Source: Tunicatimonas sp965217305 (GTDB lineage Bacteria > Bacteroidota > Bacteroidia > Cytophagales > Cyclobacteriaceae). Taken from it: a stretch of 64,000 nt of DNA. Location of the stretch: NCBI GenBank assembly GCA_965217305.1, contig CBDCHN010000012.1, forward strand, positions 558,001 through 622,000, given 5' to 3'. Position numbers and translations under genes: made by a program. Positions 56,365 to 63,588 of this stretch are shown here, piece after piece (within the stretch, counting starts at the first letter, position 1; each line of letters opens with the position of its first letter). The notes under the pieces were generated by a model, which had not been told where the DNA came from, did not search any database, and saw only the letters and a list, made by a program, of their open reading frames with translations.

Positions 56365-57054
56365 TTAGTTCTTCACTGCTAAAATTGGTAGTAACTCCGG
56401 CAGCTGCTCAATGAGGTGCGTATGGGGCTCGCGCTGTAATTCTTCGGCCGAATAAGCTCCCGTGGTCACTCCCACCACGAAGGCGCATCCGGCTTCGGTG
56501 CCCTGCTGCAAGTCCGAGGCGGTGTCGCCCACCTTGGCCACCACCTTCACGTCAGACACCCCCGTGCGTTTCATCGCCCGGAAGATCATGTCCGGGCACG
56601 GCCTTCCGTGTTGCACCTCGTCGCTGGTCACGCTGACGTCGATGAGGTCGCGCCAACCTAGCCGGTTGATGATCGCATCGGCAATGGGGCGGCTGAAGCC
56701 GGTGTCAAGCGCAACTCGAACGCCGTGCTTGCGCAGCAGCTCCCAGGTACGTTGCACGCCCTCTTTTTCCTTCACCTCAGGATGGTTTTCGTAGTGATGC
56801 ACCATGCGCTGCACAAAATCTCGGTGAATTTGATCAACGTAGACGTCCGTAGCTTGGTCTGACGCCCCACGTTTTTTTAGCAACTGCCAAATGGCCACCG
56901 GTTTGGGGCAGCCCATCACCGCGTTGGCCTCGTCATAGCTGATCTCGTACCCTTCGTGGGCCAGGGCCTGCTGCAGGGCGTGATGCACTTCGTGGTGACC
57001 CGCTACCGTGGTGCCCGCCATGTCAAAGACCACGAGTTGAATCGGAGTAATCAT
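56365..57054 (-). CDS. HAD-superfamily phosphonatase-like hydrolase
   Basis: The 229-residue HAD hydrolase has motif I LVVFDMAGTTVAGHHEVHHA (DMAGT as in phosphonatases, about 8-12), cap domain ANAVMGCPKPVAIWQLLKKR, motif II region VALDTGFSRPIADAIINRL, motif III Lys in DEVQHGRPCPDMIFRAM and motif IV VAKVGDTASDLQQGTEAGCA. The phosphonatase Schiff-base Lys cannot be assigned, so the substrate may be phosphonoacetaldehyde or another phosphate compound. No neighbouring phn genes. The ATG at 57054 starts MITPIQLVV; a longer start at 57081 is less likely. Confidence 0.85.
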   Translation of the reverse strand: MITPIQLVVFDMAGTTVAGHHEVHHALQQALAHEGYEISYDEANAVMGCPKPVAIWQLLKKRGASDQATDVYVDQIHRDFVQRMVHHYENHPEVKEKEGVQRTWELLRKHGVRVALDTGFSRPIADAIINRLGWRDLIDVSVTSDEVQHGRPCPDMIFRAMKRTGVSDVKVVAKVGDTASDLQQGTEAGCAFVVGVTTGAYSAEELQREPHTHLIEQLPELLPILAVKN

Positions 57055-57149
57055 AAGTTTCGTATGCGTCAAAGGCAGCAAGGTACGACAGGAAGCGGCA
57101 TAAGACGAAATCTGGCAATTATCTTTTTGTTAATTTACCTGAGATTCTA

Positions 57150-57240
57150 GTTTTTGAAGTCCGAGGTTCTGAGCTCTAGGTTCTGGGTTTACTTAGCGTA
57201 GAACCTAGAACCCAGAACCTTTAACCTAGAACCTTTTAAC
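57150..57240. repeat. Hairpin repeat cluster (AACCTAGAACC family)
   Basis: AGGTTCTGGGTTT on one side and AACCTAGAACCCAGAACCT on the other form an inverted repeat (about 57170-57215), followed by further AACCTAGAACCTT units. The cluster contributes the last codons and the TAG of the minus-strand gene that follows. Confidence 0.78.
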
Positions 57241-57813
57241 CTGGAGGTCGCTCACGTGCTGTTGTAATTGGGGGAAAAAGGCCTCGAATTCTTGGGTATA
57301 GCTTGATTCGTTTTCTATCAAATTAGCGATGGCTTGGCCCATTTGGTTGGGAAATTTGGCTCGGCGCTGCATACCGGATAACGTACGCCGGATAGCTTCG
57401 CGATGCGTGTAGTTGGTCAGCCAGTCCTGAGTTTCCATATAATCCAGGACTCGTTGCGCCAGCGGAGGCAACTGCTCGTATTGCCCGCGGAGGGTAGCGT
57501 AAACCTCCGGCGCGAAATCGGACAACGGTTCGTGGTGGTAACGCTTCCAGTGCCGGGCCAGCAAATGATCGTAAAAGACATCGACCACCACCCCGGCATA
57601 GTGTCCCTGCTGCGGAACCAAACGGCGCTTGCTCTGCCGAAACACCGGATGCGCATCCGTGAACCGGTCAATCTCGCGGTGTAGTATAATCCCTTGGGCA
57701 ATCTCGGGGCCATAGGTTTGATAGCGCTTTCCGCGCACAAAATCACCCAAGAAGCTGCCTACCGTCCGTTCCGGAGTTTGGTGCGACAAGAGAAAGTGCG
57801 CCAGAAAATTCAT
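57226..57813 (-). CDS. ACP phosphodiesterase-like protein (AcpH family)
   Basis: From the ATG at 57813 the product has 195 residues with the AcpH plan: MNFLAHFLLSHQTPERTVGS, FLGDFVRGK, GIILHREIDRFTDAHPVFRQ (His and Asp typical of the family), GVVVDVFYDHLLARHW and YMETQDWLTNYTHREAIRRT. The enzyme removes the phosphopantetheine arm from acyl carrier protein. The family includes related proteins of unproven activity in Bacteroidota. The C-terminus (KRF, then TAG) is encoded by the repeat cluster at 57150-57240. Confidence 0.85.
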   Translation of the reverse strand: MNFLAHFLLSHQTPERTVGSFLGDFVRGKRYQTYGPEIAQGIILHREIDRFTDAHPVFRQSKRRLVPQQGHYAGVVVDVFYDHLLARHWKRYHHEPLSDFAPEVYATLRGQYEQLPPLAQRVLDYMETQDWLTNYTHREAIRRTLSGMQRRAKFPNQMGQAIANLIENESSYTQEFEAFFPQLQQHVSDLQVKRF

Positions 57814-57902
57814 CGCGATAGGTATATAAACCGAAGCGGCTTGGTTTAGTGATTGTTGAGTGGAAATTCGTTGGCCGTTGCAGATTGAAGCCACCGTGAA
57901 TG

Positions 57903-58196
57903 CTAATCAAACACAAAAGGCGACGGACTAAAGCACAGCAGAAAGATCAGCAGGGCCAGCCAGCCCAGCACCTTCCGGGTGGTGTCCAGCGGCGCATCCA
58001 CGGGCGCCGCCGGATGATATACCCCCAGCACCCGCCCGATCAGAAACCCAAAAAACAACCACTCTTGAAAACCTTCCGCTCCCGGAATCAGCACCGTGAG
58101 CACGAACTGCAAGCTGAACACGCTCACCGCAATGAGCAGGTTGGTCTGAGGAACGGGCGTGAGGCGCGAAAAGGTAAGGAAAGCGTGTTGAACAAC
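57903..58196 (-). pseudogene. C-terminal fragment of a site-2 protease-like (M50) membrane protein
   Basis: The minus strand reads VQHAFLTFSRLTPVPQTNLL, IAVSVFSLQFVLTVLIPGAE, GFQEWLFFGFLIGRVLGVYH and RKVLGWLALLIFLLCFSPSP, with two to three hydrophobic helices. This resembles the last part of Bacteroidota M50 site-2 protease-type proteins; the catalytic HExxH half is absent. The coding stops at about 58196, exactly at a repeat (AACGAATGCGGAATAACGAATG). The gene is broken; the family assignment is moderate. Confidence 0.5.
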
Positions 58197-58289
58197 GAAT
58201 GCGGAATAACGAATGATGAAATGCGGCGGCGGGTGAAGTATCCCTCTTTTGTTCCTTCGACGTTCATTGTGTCCGGTTTCTATGCCCCG

Positions 58290-58443
58290 CTAGTGCCGTA
58301 GGCACTAAGTTTTTAATCACTTATGAAAGTCGCTTGGCTGTGCCGAGTGACGGCTATTGAACGTACATTTACGTTTGATAGCCGTCACTCGCTAGAAGCG
58401 AGCGACTTGTAATTGTATAATGATTTAGTGTCTGCGGCACTAG
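58290..58443. repeat. 154-bp hairpin (MITE-like) element
   Basis: The outer arms CTAGTGCCGTAGGCAC (58290) and GTGTCTGCGGCACTAG (to 58443), and the inner arms AAGTCGCTTGGCTGTGCCGA with GTGACGGCTATTGAACGTA and the inverse ACGTTTGATAGCCGTCACTC with GCGAGCGACTT, would fold into one long stem. Its right end overlaps and supplies the stop codon of the imelysin gene. Confidence 0.85.
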
Positions 58444-59552
58444 TCTCCGTCCGCATCCACGAAATCCACTTTCACGTTGAGGGCCTGAAACATACCCACC
58501 TTTATGAGCACCACGTTGCGTTGCAGCGCATCGTAGGCCGCCAGCATCACTTGGTTATCGTCTGCAACCTGCTGCCCCAGGTTGGGCTTTAGTTGCCGCG
58601 CTGCTTCTCGCGCCGCGTCGAACTGGGCGTTGATCTGCGCGCTGAGCGGCTCGGCTTCCCGGGAGGCATCCACCTGGTCCAGGTAAGCCGCTAGCCCCAT
58701 TGCCGACTGCTCGTTACCAGGGGCCTGACCCTTGAAGAAATGCTGTGCCGCGTCGATGGCTTCCAGTAGTAGCTCCTTAGAAACATCCCCAGCGTAGCGG
58801 CTCTCCACGGTGTGCGGCAGCGGCGCTCCGGAAAACACCCCAGCCGGAATGCCCACCTTGCCCGCGCGCAACGCCTTTTCGTAATAAAACAAATAATCGT
58901 TCACCAGGGTATTAAACGACCCGGTGGCCGAGGCGGCAGTATTGCCCGCGAAGCTATCACGGTAGGTAGTCTCCCATTCGGCGATTACCTGGGTAGTAAG
59001 TCCATCCATGCGGTTGACCACTTCCTGTAGGTAGGTGCGGTAGCTTTCGCCCCCTTCAGGATCAGTGTAGCGGGCTAACAACTCCTCATCTGTCTTCGCC
59101 AGTCCGTAGAGCAGATAATCGAGCGCCGGAAAACCCTGTTCGTTGTACTTCGAGGGAAGATTGAGAGTGTAGTTCCGGTCGGCTACGTTTTGCTCAATAG
59201 CCGCCGCATTGGTGGGATAAATGTTGGTGAAGTTGCGCAGCGAAGCCGCTTCCGCCGGACCGATCTCGTGCATGCTCACCCACTGCCATGCCCGGTACGC
59301 CTCCCGCCAGGCGGTGCGCAGTGCCGAGAGTGAACTTTCGTTGGGGTCTTGGTTGAACGTTTCGGTGGTCTCTCGCAGCGTTTGCAGGGTCTGTCCGTAC
59401 GAGCGGTAGGCCGGTAGGATGAGGTTGTCGGCCCAGTGCGTCAGCATCGGGCTCCGCTCAATCGTTTCGCTTTCGATCGCTACGGTCGGTTCGTCGTCAG
59501 GAACGCAGGCAGCGGCCAAAGTGATAATTATTCCAAAGAATAGCTTTTTCAT
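58440..59552 (-). CDS. Imelysin family lipoprotein
   Basis: The 370-residue product has a lipoprotein signal (LFFGIIITLAAACVPDDEP). Imelysin/IrpA domain in helical repeats: WADNLILPAYRSYGQTLQTL, AWREAYRAWQWVSMHEIGPA (the GxHxxE-type motif region), FPALDYLLYGLA, and YYEKALRAGKVGIPAGVFSG. Imelysins are iron-regulated outer-membrane or periplasmic proteins; insulin cleavage gave the name. The DUF4856 gene ends 2 bp upstream in the same operon, and a Fur-like box precedes it. The stop codon TAG lies in the hairpin at 58290-58443, which may have replaced the original end. Confidence 0.85.
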   Translation of the reverse strand: MKKLFFGIIITLAAACVPDDEPTVAIESETIERSPMLTHWADNLILPAYRSYGQTLQTLRETTETFNQDPNESSLSALRTAWREAYRAWQWVSMHEIGPAEAASLRNFTNIYPTNAAAIEQNVADRNYTLNLPSKYNEQGFPALDYLLYGLAKTDEELLARYTDPEGGESYRTYLQEVVNRMDGLTTQVIAEWETTYRDSFAGNTAASATGSFNTLVNDYLFYYEKALRAGKVGIPAGVFSGAPLPHTVESRYAGDVSKELLLEAIDAAQHFFKGQAPGNEQSAMGLAAYLDQVDASREAEPLSAQINAQFDAAREAARQLKPNLGQQVADDNQVMLAAYDALQRNVVLIKVGMFQALNVKVDFVDADGD

Positions 59553-59554
59553 GC

Positions 59555-60787
59555 TTACAGTTCGTTGTTGGCGGCCTGGGCCACACTGAAATCAAAGGGA
59601 GTGGCAATGGCTTCGGACAAAGCGTCCAGAGTTTCAGGGGTCACATCCCACAGACCATTTTGCCCATCACCCAGCAGGTCGTTGAGAAAGCTGTCTACCT
59701 CGTCTCGGCTGAAGTAGGGATCGTTGGTGCCGGGTTGCCGGGTGAAGCGCAGGCTGTAGATAAAGCCGTAGCCCTCGGAAAGGTCGTGAAACGCGCCGCC
59801 GTAGTCCGGATTGGGCTGATTGATCGCGTCTTTGGCCTGTTGCAGGTAGTGCACGGCTCGGATGCCGATGATCTTGGACAGTTCTTGCTGAAGAATCGCG
59901 ATCTGTTGGTCCCGCACTCCGTATTGGTTTTCAACAATGGCCGCCCGACCGCGTTTGAAGGCCTCAAAGATCGTTTCGGCCGTGCCGACAAAACTGGCGT
60001 CCCCCTCCACCCGACCAATGTACTTGTACATAAAGGCGTCGTTCTCTCCCAGTGTAGTATTTGGGTCAGCGGGGTTGGGTGAGGTGCCGTACACGTAGCC
60101 GTAGGCTTCGTCCCACTGATGCTCCATGTAGGTATAGTTCTCACCGTCCTCTAGGGTTTCGGCCGAGTTTTCAGCCTGGCTGGCGCCACGATCCAGTACC
60201 GCCGGACTCAGGTAGTTGTTGAGCACCTGGTCCAGCACCAGGGCTCCGATGAGTCCTTTGGTTACCAGTTGGTCGTATTCCAGTCCTTGGGCACTGACGT
60301 AGCGCACGGAGTTGCCATCGGCGATCTGCCCGGCCACTCCGGGCTCGGCCCGCACCTCTTCGTTGGGGAACACCTCGGTCACCTGCCGGGCCAGCCAGTC
60401 TTCAAACTGATTTTTAACTTGAGTTCCTTCGGCGGTGTTCTCCGAAAAGTAGTCGGCCGAGGCGGCCACCTTGCTGCGCACGCTTTGCTCGGCTTGGTTC
60501 AGGTCTGCGGCAGCAAAAGGATTTACGTCGCCCCCGCCGGGAGCTTCGTTGCGATACATAGCCAGCAAGCGGTCAATGGTGGTTTCATCAAAGTCACTCA
60601 TAGCACCCACCAGTTCGGTTGCCATGCGCAAGCGCGTGGTTTGTCCCGGATACGACACGGTGCTTTTTCCGTCGCGCGCAAAGCTATACGTAGCCGGAAC
60701 CGTTAGCTGAGGGGTGTCGGGTTCGTCGTCCGTGATGCAGGCCGCCAGCGGTGACAGCAAGACAAGAAGTAAACAGTGACGAATCAT
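59555..60787 (-). CDS. DUF4856 family lipoprotein
   Basis: From the ATG at 60787 the product has 410 residues: lipoprotein signal (LLLVLLSPLAACITDDEPD), then the DUF4856 domain, starting VPATYSFARDGKSTVSYPGQ and continuing TTRLRMATELVGAMSDF, GLEYDQLVTKGLIGALVLDQ, LNNYLSPAVL, and HQWDEAYGYVYG. This family sits next to imelysin and iron-uptake receptors in many Bacteroidota. It is first in a two-gene operon with the imelysin gene, with a 17-bp Fur-like repeat about 70 bp upstream. A longer frame to 60871 is unlikely because it would include that box. Confidence 0.88.
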   Translation of the reverse strand: MIRHCLLLVLLSPLAACITDDEPDTPQLTVPATYSFARDGKSTVSYPGQTTRLRMATELVGAMSDFDETTIDRLLAMYRNEAPGGGDVNPFAAADLNQAEQSVRSKVAASADYFSENTAEGTQVKNQFEDWLARQVTEVFPNEEVRAEPGVAGQIADGNSVRYVSAQGLEYDQLVTKGLIGALVLDQVLNNYLSPAVLDRGASQAENSAETLEDGENYTYMEHQWDEAYGYVYGTSPNPADPNTTLGENDAFMYKYIGRVEGDASFVGTAETIFEAFKRGRAAIVENQYGVRDQQIAILQQELSKIIGIRAVHYLQQAKDAINQPNPDYGGAFHDLSEGYGFIYSLRFTRQPGTNDPYFSRDEVDSFLNDLLGDGQNGLWDVTPETLDALSEAIATPFDFSVAQAANNEL

Positions 60788-60855
60788 AGCAGATAAGGGG
60801 GTTAGCGGTTGGTTGTTGGGCAAAGATAAGGAGGGAGGGGGGGATTTCAAAACTA

Positions 60856-60872
60856 TTTGGAATAAATCCAAA
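60856..60872. promoter_or_regulatory. Fur-like operator upstream of the DUF4856-imelysin operon
   Basis: Inverted repeat TTTGGA-ATAAA-TCCAAA, same geometry as TTTAGA-TTTAT-TCTAAA at 38579-38595 (6-bp arms, 5-bp AT spacer). About 70 bp before the gene start. Confidence 0.6.
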
Positions 60873-60954
60873 TAAATTTTACGTCAGGAAAATACTGCCG
60901 GATTCACCGCCGCCGGGCTATTGATTTCGCTGGCAAATGTGCTACCTTGTAACT

Positions 60955-61470
60955 ATGCAATCACTAACCATATTGGTCACCGGCGGTGCCGGATACATTG
61001 GCTCCCACACCGTGGTGACGCTCATCCGGGCGGGGTACTCCGTAATTGTGGTAGACGACCTATCGAATTCGCGTCCCGAAATTCTCAACGGCATCGAGCA
61101 GATCACCGGCACCCGGCCCGAACTGGTTTCCTTTGACCTGTGCGATGCACCGGCCCTCCGTGCGTTTTTTAAACAGCAAAACAGCACCCCGACATCAAAG
61201 CGGTGATCCATTTTGCGGCTTCCAAGGCGGTGGGCGAGTCGATGGCTAACCCGCTGAAGTACTACCGCAACAATTTGTACTCGCTCATCAACTTGCTGGG
61301 GCAGATGATGGAGCACAACATTGCTAACCTTATCTTTTCTTCTTCTTGCACCGTCTACGGTCAGCCCGACCAGTTGCCGGTCACCGAAGCCACGCCGGTG
61401 AAGCCCGCCGCGTCGCCCTACGGCAACACCAAGCAGATTGCCGAAGAGATCATCCGCGAACTTTATCAAG
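60955..61470 (+). pseudogene. galE: galE (UDP-glucose 4-epimerase), frameshifted and 3' truncated
   Basis: MQSLTILVTGGAGYIGSHTV with the NAD-binding GGxGYIGSH starts the frame. After FFKQQNSTPTS a one-base shift near 61185 moves the match to another frame, which reads HPDIKAVIHFAASKAVGESM, LIFSSSCTVYGQPDQLPVTE and PYGNTKQIAEEIIRELYQAT (including the YxxxK motif). It breaks off at about 61470, well short of the ~335 residues of GalE. The following sequence is unrelated and more AT-rich. So the enzyme is not made; a recombination joined it to a foreign segment. Confidence 0.85.
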
Positions 61471-62137
61471 CTACACTGAGTCCGATGTACTCGACTACTT
61501 TGATAACAAATACGAGATCGATTTAGGTAAATCCTCGCATTATGTCTATAACTTACCAGTTTTCACAAATGCTCGAACAGCGTCAAACCTAGCAAGCTCC
61601 TTTAATGTATATAGCGTACTGGAAACACTTGAAGACTCTGTGAGCAGTTATATGCACCAAAAGGCAGTAGACTTATTTAAAGCGACTGAGATAGATGGAA
61701 CTGATCCAAGACATATCGTAACGGTTATTCATAGCTTCCGTGAGGGTATAGAAAAGGATAACAACATTTCTGAATCAGAAGCGGAAGATTTTTTGCTTGC
61801 CCTTGATGTTTACGAATCTTCAGTTAACTTGTGGGTGAATTTAGGTGTATTTCCAGCAGTAGCAAAAGCCGCTCGCACTAACTCCTGTGGTATCACTAAG
61901 AGTAACGCTTGGGGAATCCCTGCAGCTGATATGACATCTGGCTTATTTGGGGGGCTTGTAGGAGGGCCAGCAGGTGCCCTAGCGGGATTAGCAAGTGGAT
62001 CCATTGTACATGTAATTGGTGTTTATGCAGGGTCTGGATGCTATACTATTCCTATTACTAATCCTTCAAAAAGCGCATCACAGATAAATCCTATATCACC
62101 TTATGAGGGAAAGAGCTATTTCAACACTAAGTATTAA
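61470..62137 (+). CDS. Hypothetical protein with a glycine-zipper-like C-terminus, 5' truncated
   Basis: About 222 residues remain from the galE junction, starting near SYTESDVLDYFDNKYEIDLG. Long helical middle (ETLEDSVSSYMHQKAVDLFK, HSFREGIEKDNNISESEAED). The C-terminus has GLFGGLVGGPAGALAGLASG, a Gly/Ala-rich segment with a glycine-zipper look, and ends GVYAGSGCYTIP. The leading part (signal or start) has been lost at the junction. Not recognised; a membrane-active or bacteriocin-like role could be guessed from the zipper only. There is no ribosome site in frame near the junction. Confidence 0.45.
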
Positions 62138-62273
62138 ATTTGAAGAGAGGGAGGCTTAAAAGAGCCTCTCTTTCCTGCTCAAACATGTTAGTAAAGAAAG
62201 ATTACCCTAGGTCGTGTAAGCTTAACTACTAGCTGCTTATCGCAAAAAAATCCAGAATAATACTTACAGAACT

Positions 62274-62780
62274 ATGATTTTATTACTTAAAAAGTACATG
62301 GTTATCTTTTTAGTTTGGGTAGCTATTTCATTTTTGGGATTGATGTTATACTCGTTTATAAATAATTTAATATTATACAATAACTCTCACTTGTACATTA
62401 GTCTGATAGGTGGTTTTATCTTTTCTTCTATTCTAGGCATCACTCATTACAAAAGAATAAAGAATATTGGGCTGAGAGAACCTACTAAAGAATCTTTATC
62501 TACAAAACAGCTAATTGATGTTAGTTCACATTTAAGCAAAGACGATGTGATAAAAAGAATGGAAGTTTTCTTTGAGAAAGAACTAGAAAAAGTTTCGGAG
62601 AACACCTACGAAGTGGACACTTTCAACCAATACGCATGGAGTCGTACAATTGTTAAAATTAGTGGTTCGAAGGAGGGGACAGATATATCAATCTTTAGTT
62701 CTCCCGTGCTACGGACGACTATCACAGACTTTAGTGAAAATTTCATTAGGGTCCGTGAGCTAAAGAACCTGATTAGCTAA
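62274..62780 (+). CDS. Hypothetical membrane protein, 168 residues
   Basis: Two N-terminal transmembrane helices (MVIFLVWVAISFLGLMLYSF and YISLIGGFIFSSILGITHY), then a soluble domain (EPTKESLSTKQLIDVSSHLS, KDDVIKRMEVFFEKELEKVS) of about 100 residues with mixed strands and helices. I do not recognise the family. The base composition is AT-rich like the rest of the right end. A terminator follows at 62824. Confidence 0.65.
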   Translation: MILLLKKYMVIFLVWVAISFLGLMLYSFINNLILYNNSHLYISLIGGFIFSSILGITHYKRIKNIGLREPTKESLSTKQLIDVSSHLSKDDVIKRMEVFFEKELEKVSENTYEVDTFNQYAWSRTIVKISGSKEGTDISIFSSPVLRTTITDFSENFIRVRELKNLIS

Positions 62781-62823
62781 TTAGAGGTTATCCCTCTCAT
62801 CCTTTTATCATAAAGAATAAATG

Positions 62824-62859
62824 AAAAAGCCTCTGACGCTAAAGTCAGAGGCTTTTTTT
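62824..62859 (+). terminator. Rho-independent terminator
   Basis: Perfect stem AAGCCTCTGAC / GTCAGAGGCTT around GCTAAA, followed by a run of seven T. About 45 bp after the stop of the membrane protein gene. Confidence 0.92.
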
Positions 62860-62879
62860 AACAACTTATTTGCCTGAGC

Positions 62880-63038
62880 AGTTGCCAAGCTCGCTTTCTG
62901 CACTTAATCCCCACGGATCGGCTTGCTCCTGGCGGGTTGCGCTTCCGCATTGCCCACGTCCGCCTCAGTCGAACGTCTTACGTACTTTCAGTACCTGTCT
63001 ACCTGCAGGCACCTAATTCTTCCCCCATTTTCCTAGGG
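62880..63038. other. Non-coding stretch
   Basis: No gene or RNA is recognisable here. It lies between the terminator at 62824 and the MITE-like repeat. Confidence 0.5.
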
Positions 63039-63175
63039 CTATCTCTACGCCTTACGCCTGAATAAAACTTATCATATCGCCCAAAGGGCTTCCTTTTTCT
63101 TTCCTTGCTGTTCCTTAAAGCGGATGCGCTTCGCGCCTATTTGATAAGTTTTCCTAGGCGTAAGCGTAAAGATAG
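63039..63175. repeat. MITE-like inverted repeat
   Basis: Two ~36-bp imperfect inverted arms: CTATCTCTACGCCTTACGCC with TGAATAAAACTTATCA at the left, and TGATAAGTTTTCCTAGGCG with TAAGCGTAAAGATAG at the right. About 60 bp lie between. It is placed directly downstream of the minus-strand small genes. Confidence 0.75.
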
Positions 63176-63180
63176 TCTCC

Positions 63181-63294
63181 CTACTGCTTTAAGTCTTTCA
63201 TTTCCTTGCGAACCAGCAGGCTGGTGATTACACCGCCTACAATGATTAGACAAGACAAGAACGTAAAGGCAAAATCATGAATTTCCATTGTCAT
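63181..63294 (-). CDS. 37-residue membrane protein overlapping the gene upstream
   Basis: The frame reads MTMEIHDFAFTFLSCLIIVG then GVITSLLVRKEMKDLKQ: one transmembrane helix and a charged tail. Its ATG (63294) lies 20 bp before the end of the preceding gene in another reading frame, so the two overlap. The charged-hydrophobic-basic plan is common to small phage- or plasmid-linked membrane peptides; no function can be assigned. An internal Met (63288) is an alternative start. Confidence 0.5.
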   Translation of the reverse strand: MTMEIHDFAFTFLSCLIIVGGVITSLLVRKEMKDLKQ

Positions 63295-63562
63295 ATTCTT
63301 TAATTTTCCGGTACCGGATAATAATTAGAACGGCAAAAAGGAAGAAAAGTAACACACAAGCGCCAATTCCGGCGTACACTGACAGCTCGTCATCTGTGCT
63401 AAATATTCCTACGGCCACCGCCAGAAAGGTAGTAAAGACGTAGCGTTTTATGTCGGCTAATACCTTCAGTTGCTCGTCGATCTTTTTGAACCGGATTTCT
63501 TTGGCTAGGTCTTCTTTGCGTTGCTTTTCTTGATCGTCCATGCGATTGAAATTCCATTTCAA
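63275..63562 (-). CDS. Small membrane protein with a coiled N-terminus
   Basis: The 95-residue product has a charged coiled N-terminal half (QEKQRKEDLAKEIRFKKIDE) and two transmembrane helices (YVFTTFLAVAVGIFS, then VYAGIGACVLLFFLFAVLII). The first start is at 63562; the Met seven residues in (MDDQEK) is equally possible. It lies 26 bp after the RepL-like gene in the same direction. Holin- or immunity-like roles are only suggestions from topology. Confidence 0.6.
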   Translation of the reverse strand: MKWNFNRMDDQEKQRKEDLAKEIRFKKIDEQLKVLADIKRYVFTTFLAVAVGIFSTDDELSVYAGIGACVLLFFLFAVLIIIRYRKIKEYDNGNS

Positions 63563-63588
63563 AGGCTCGAAGAGCTTTCCATTCCTTC

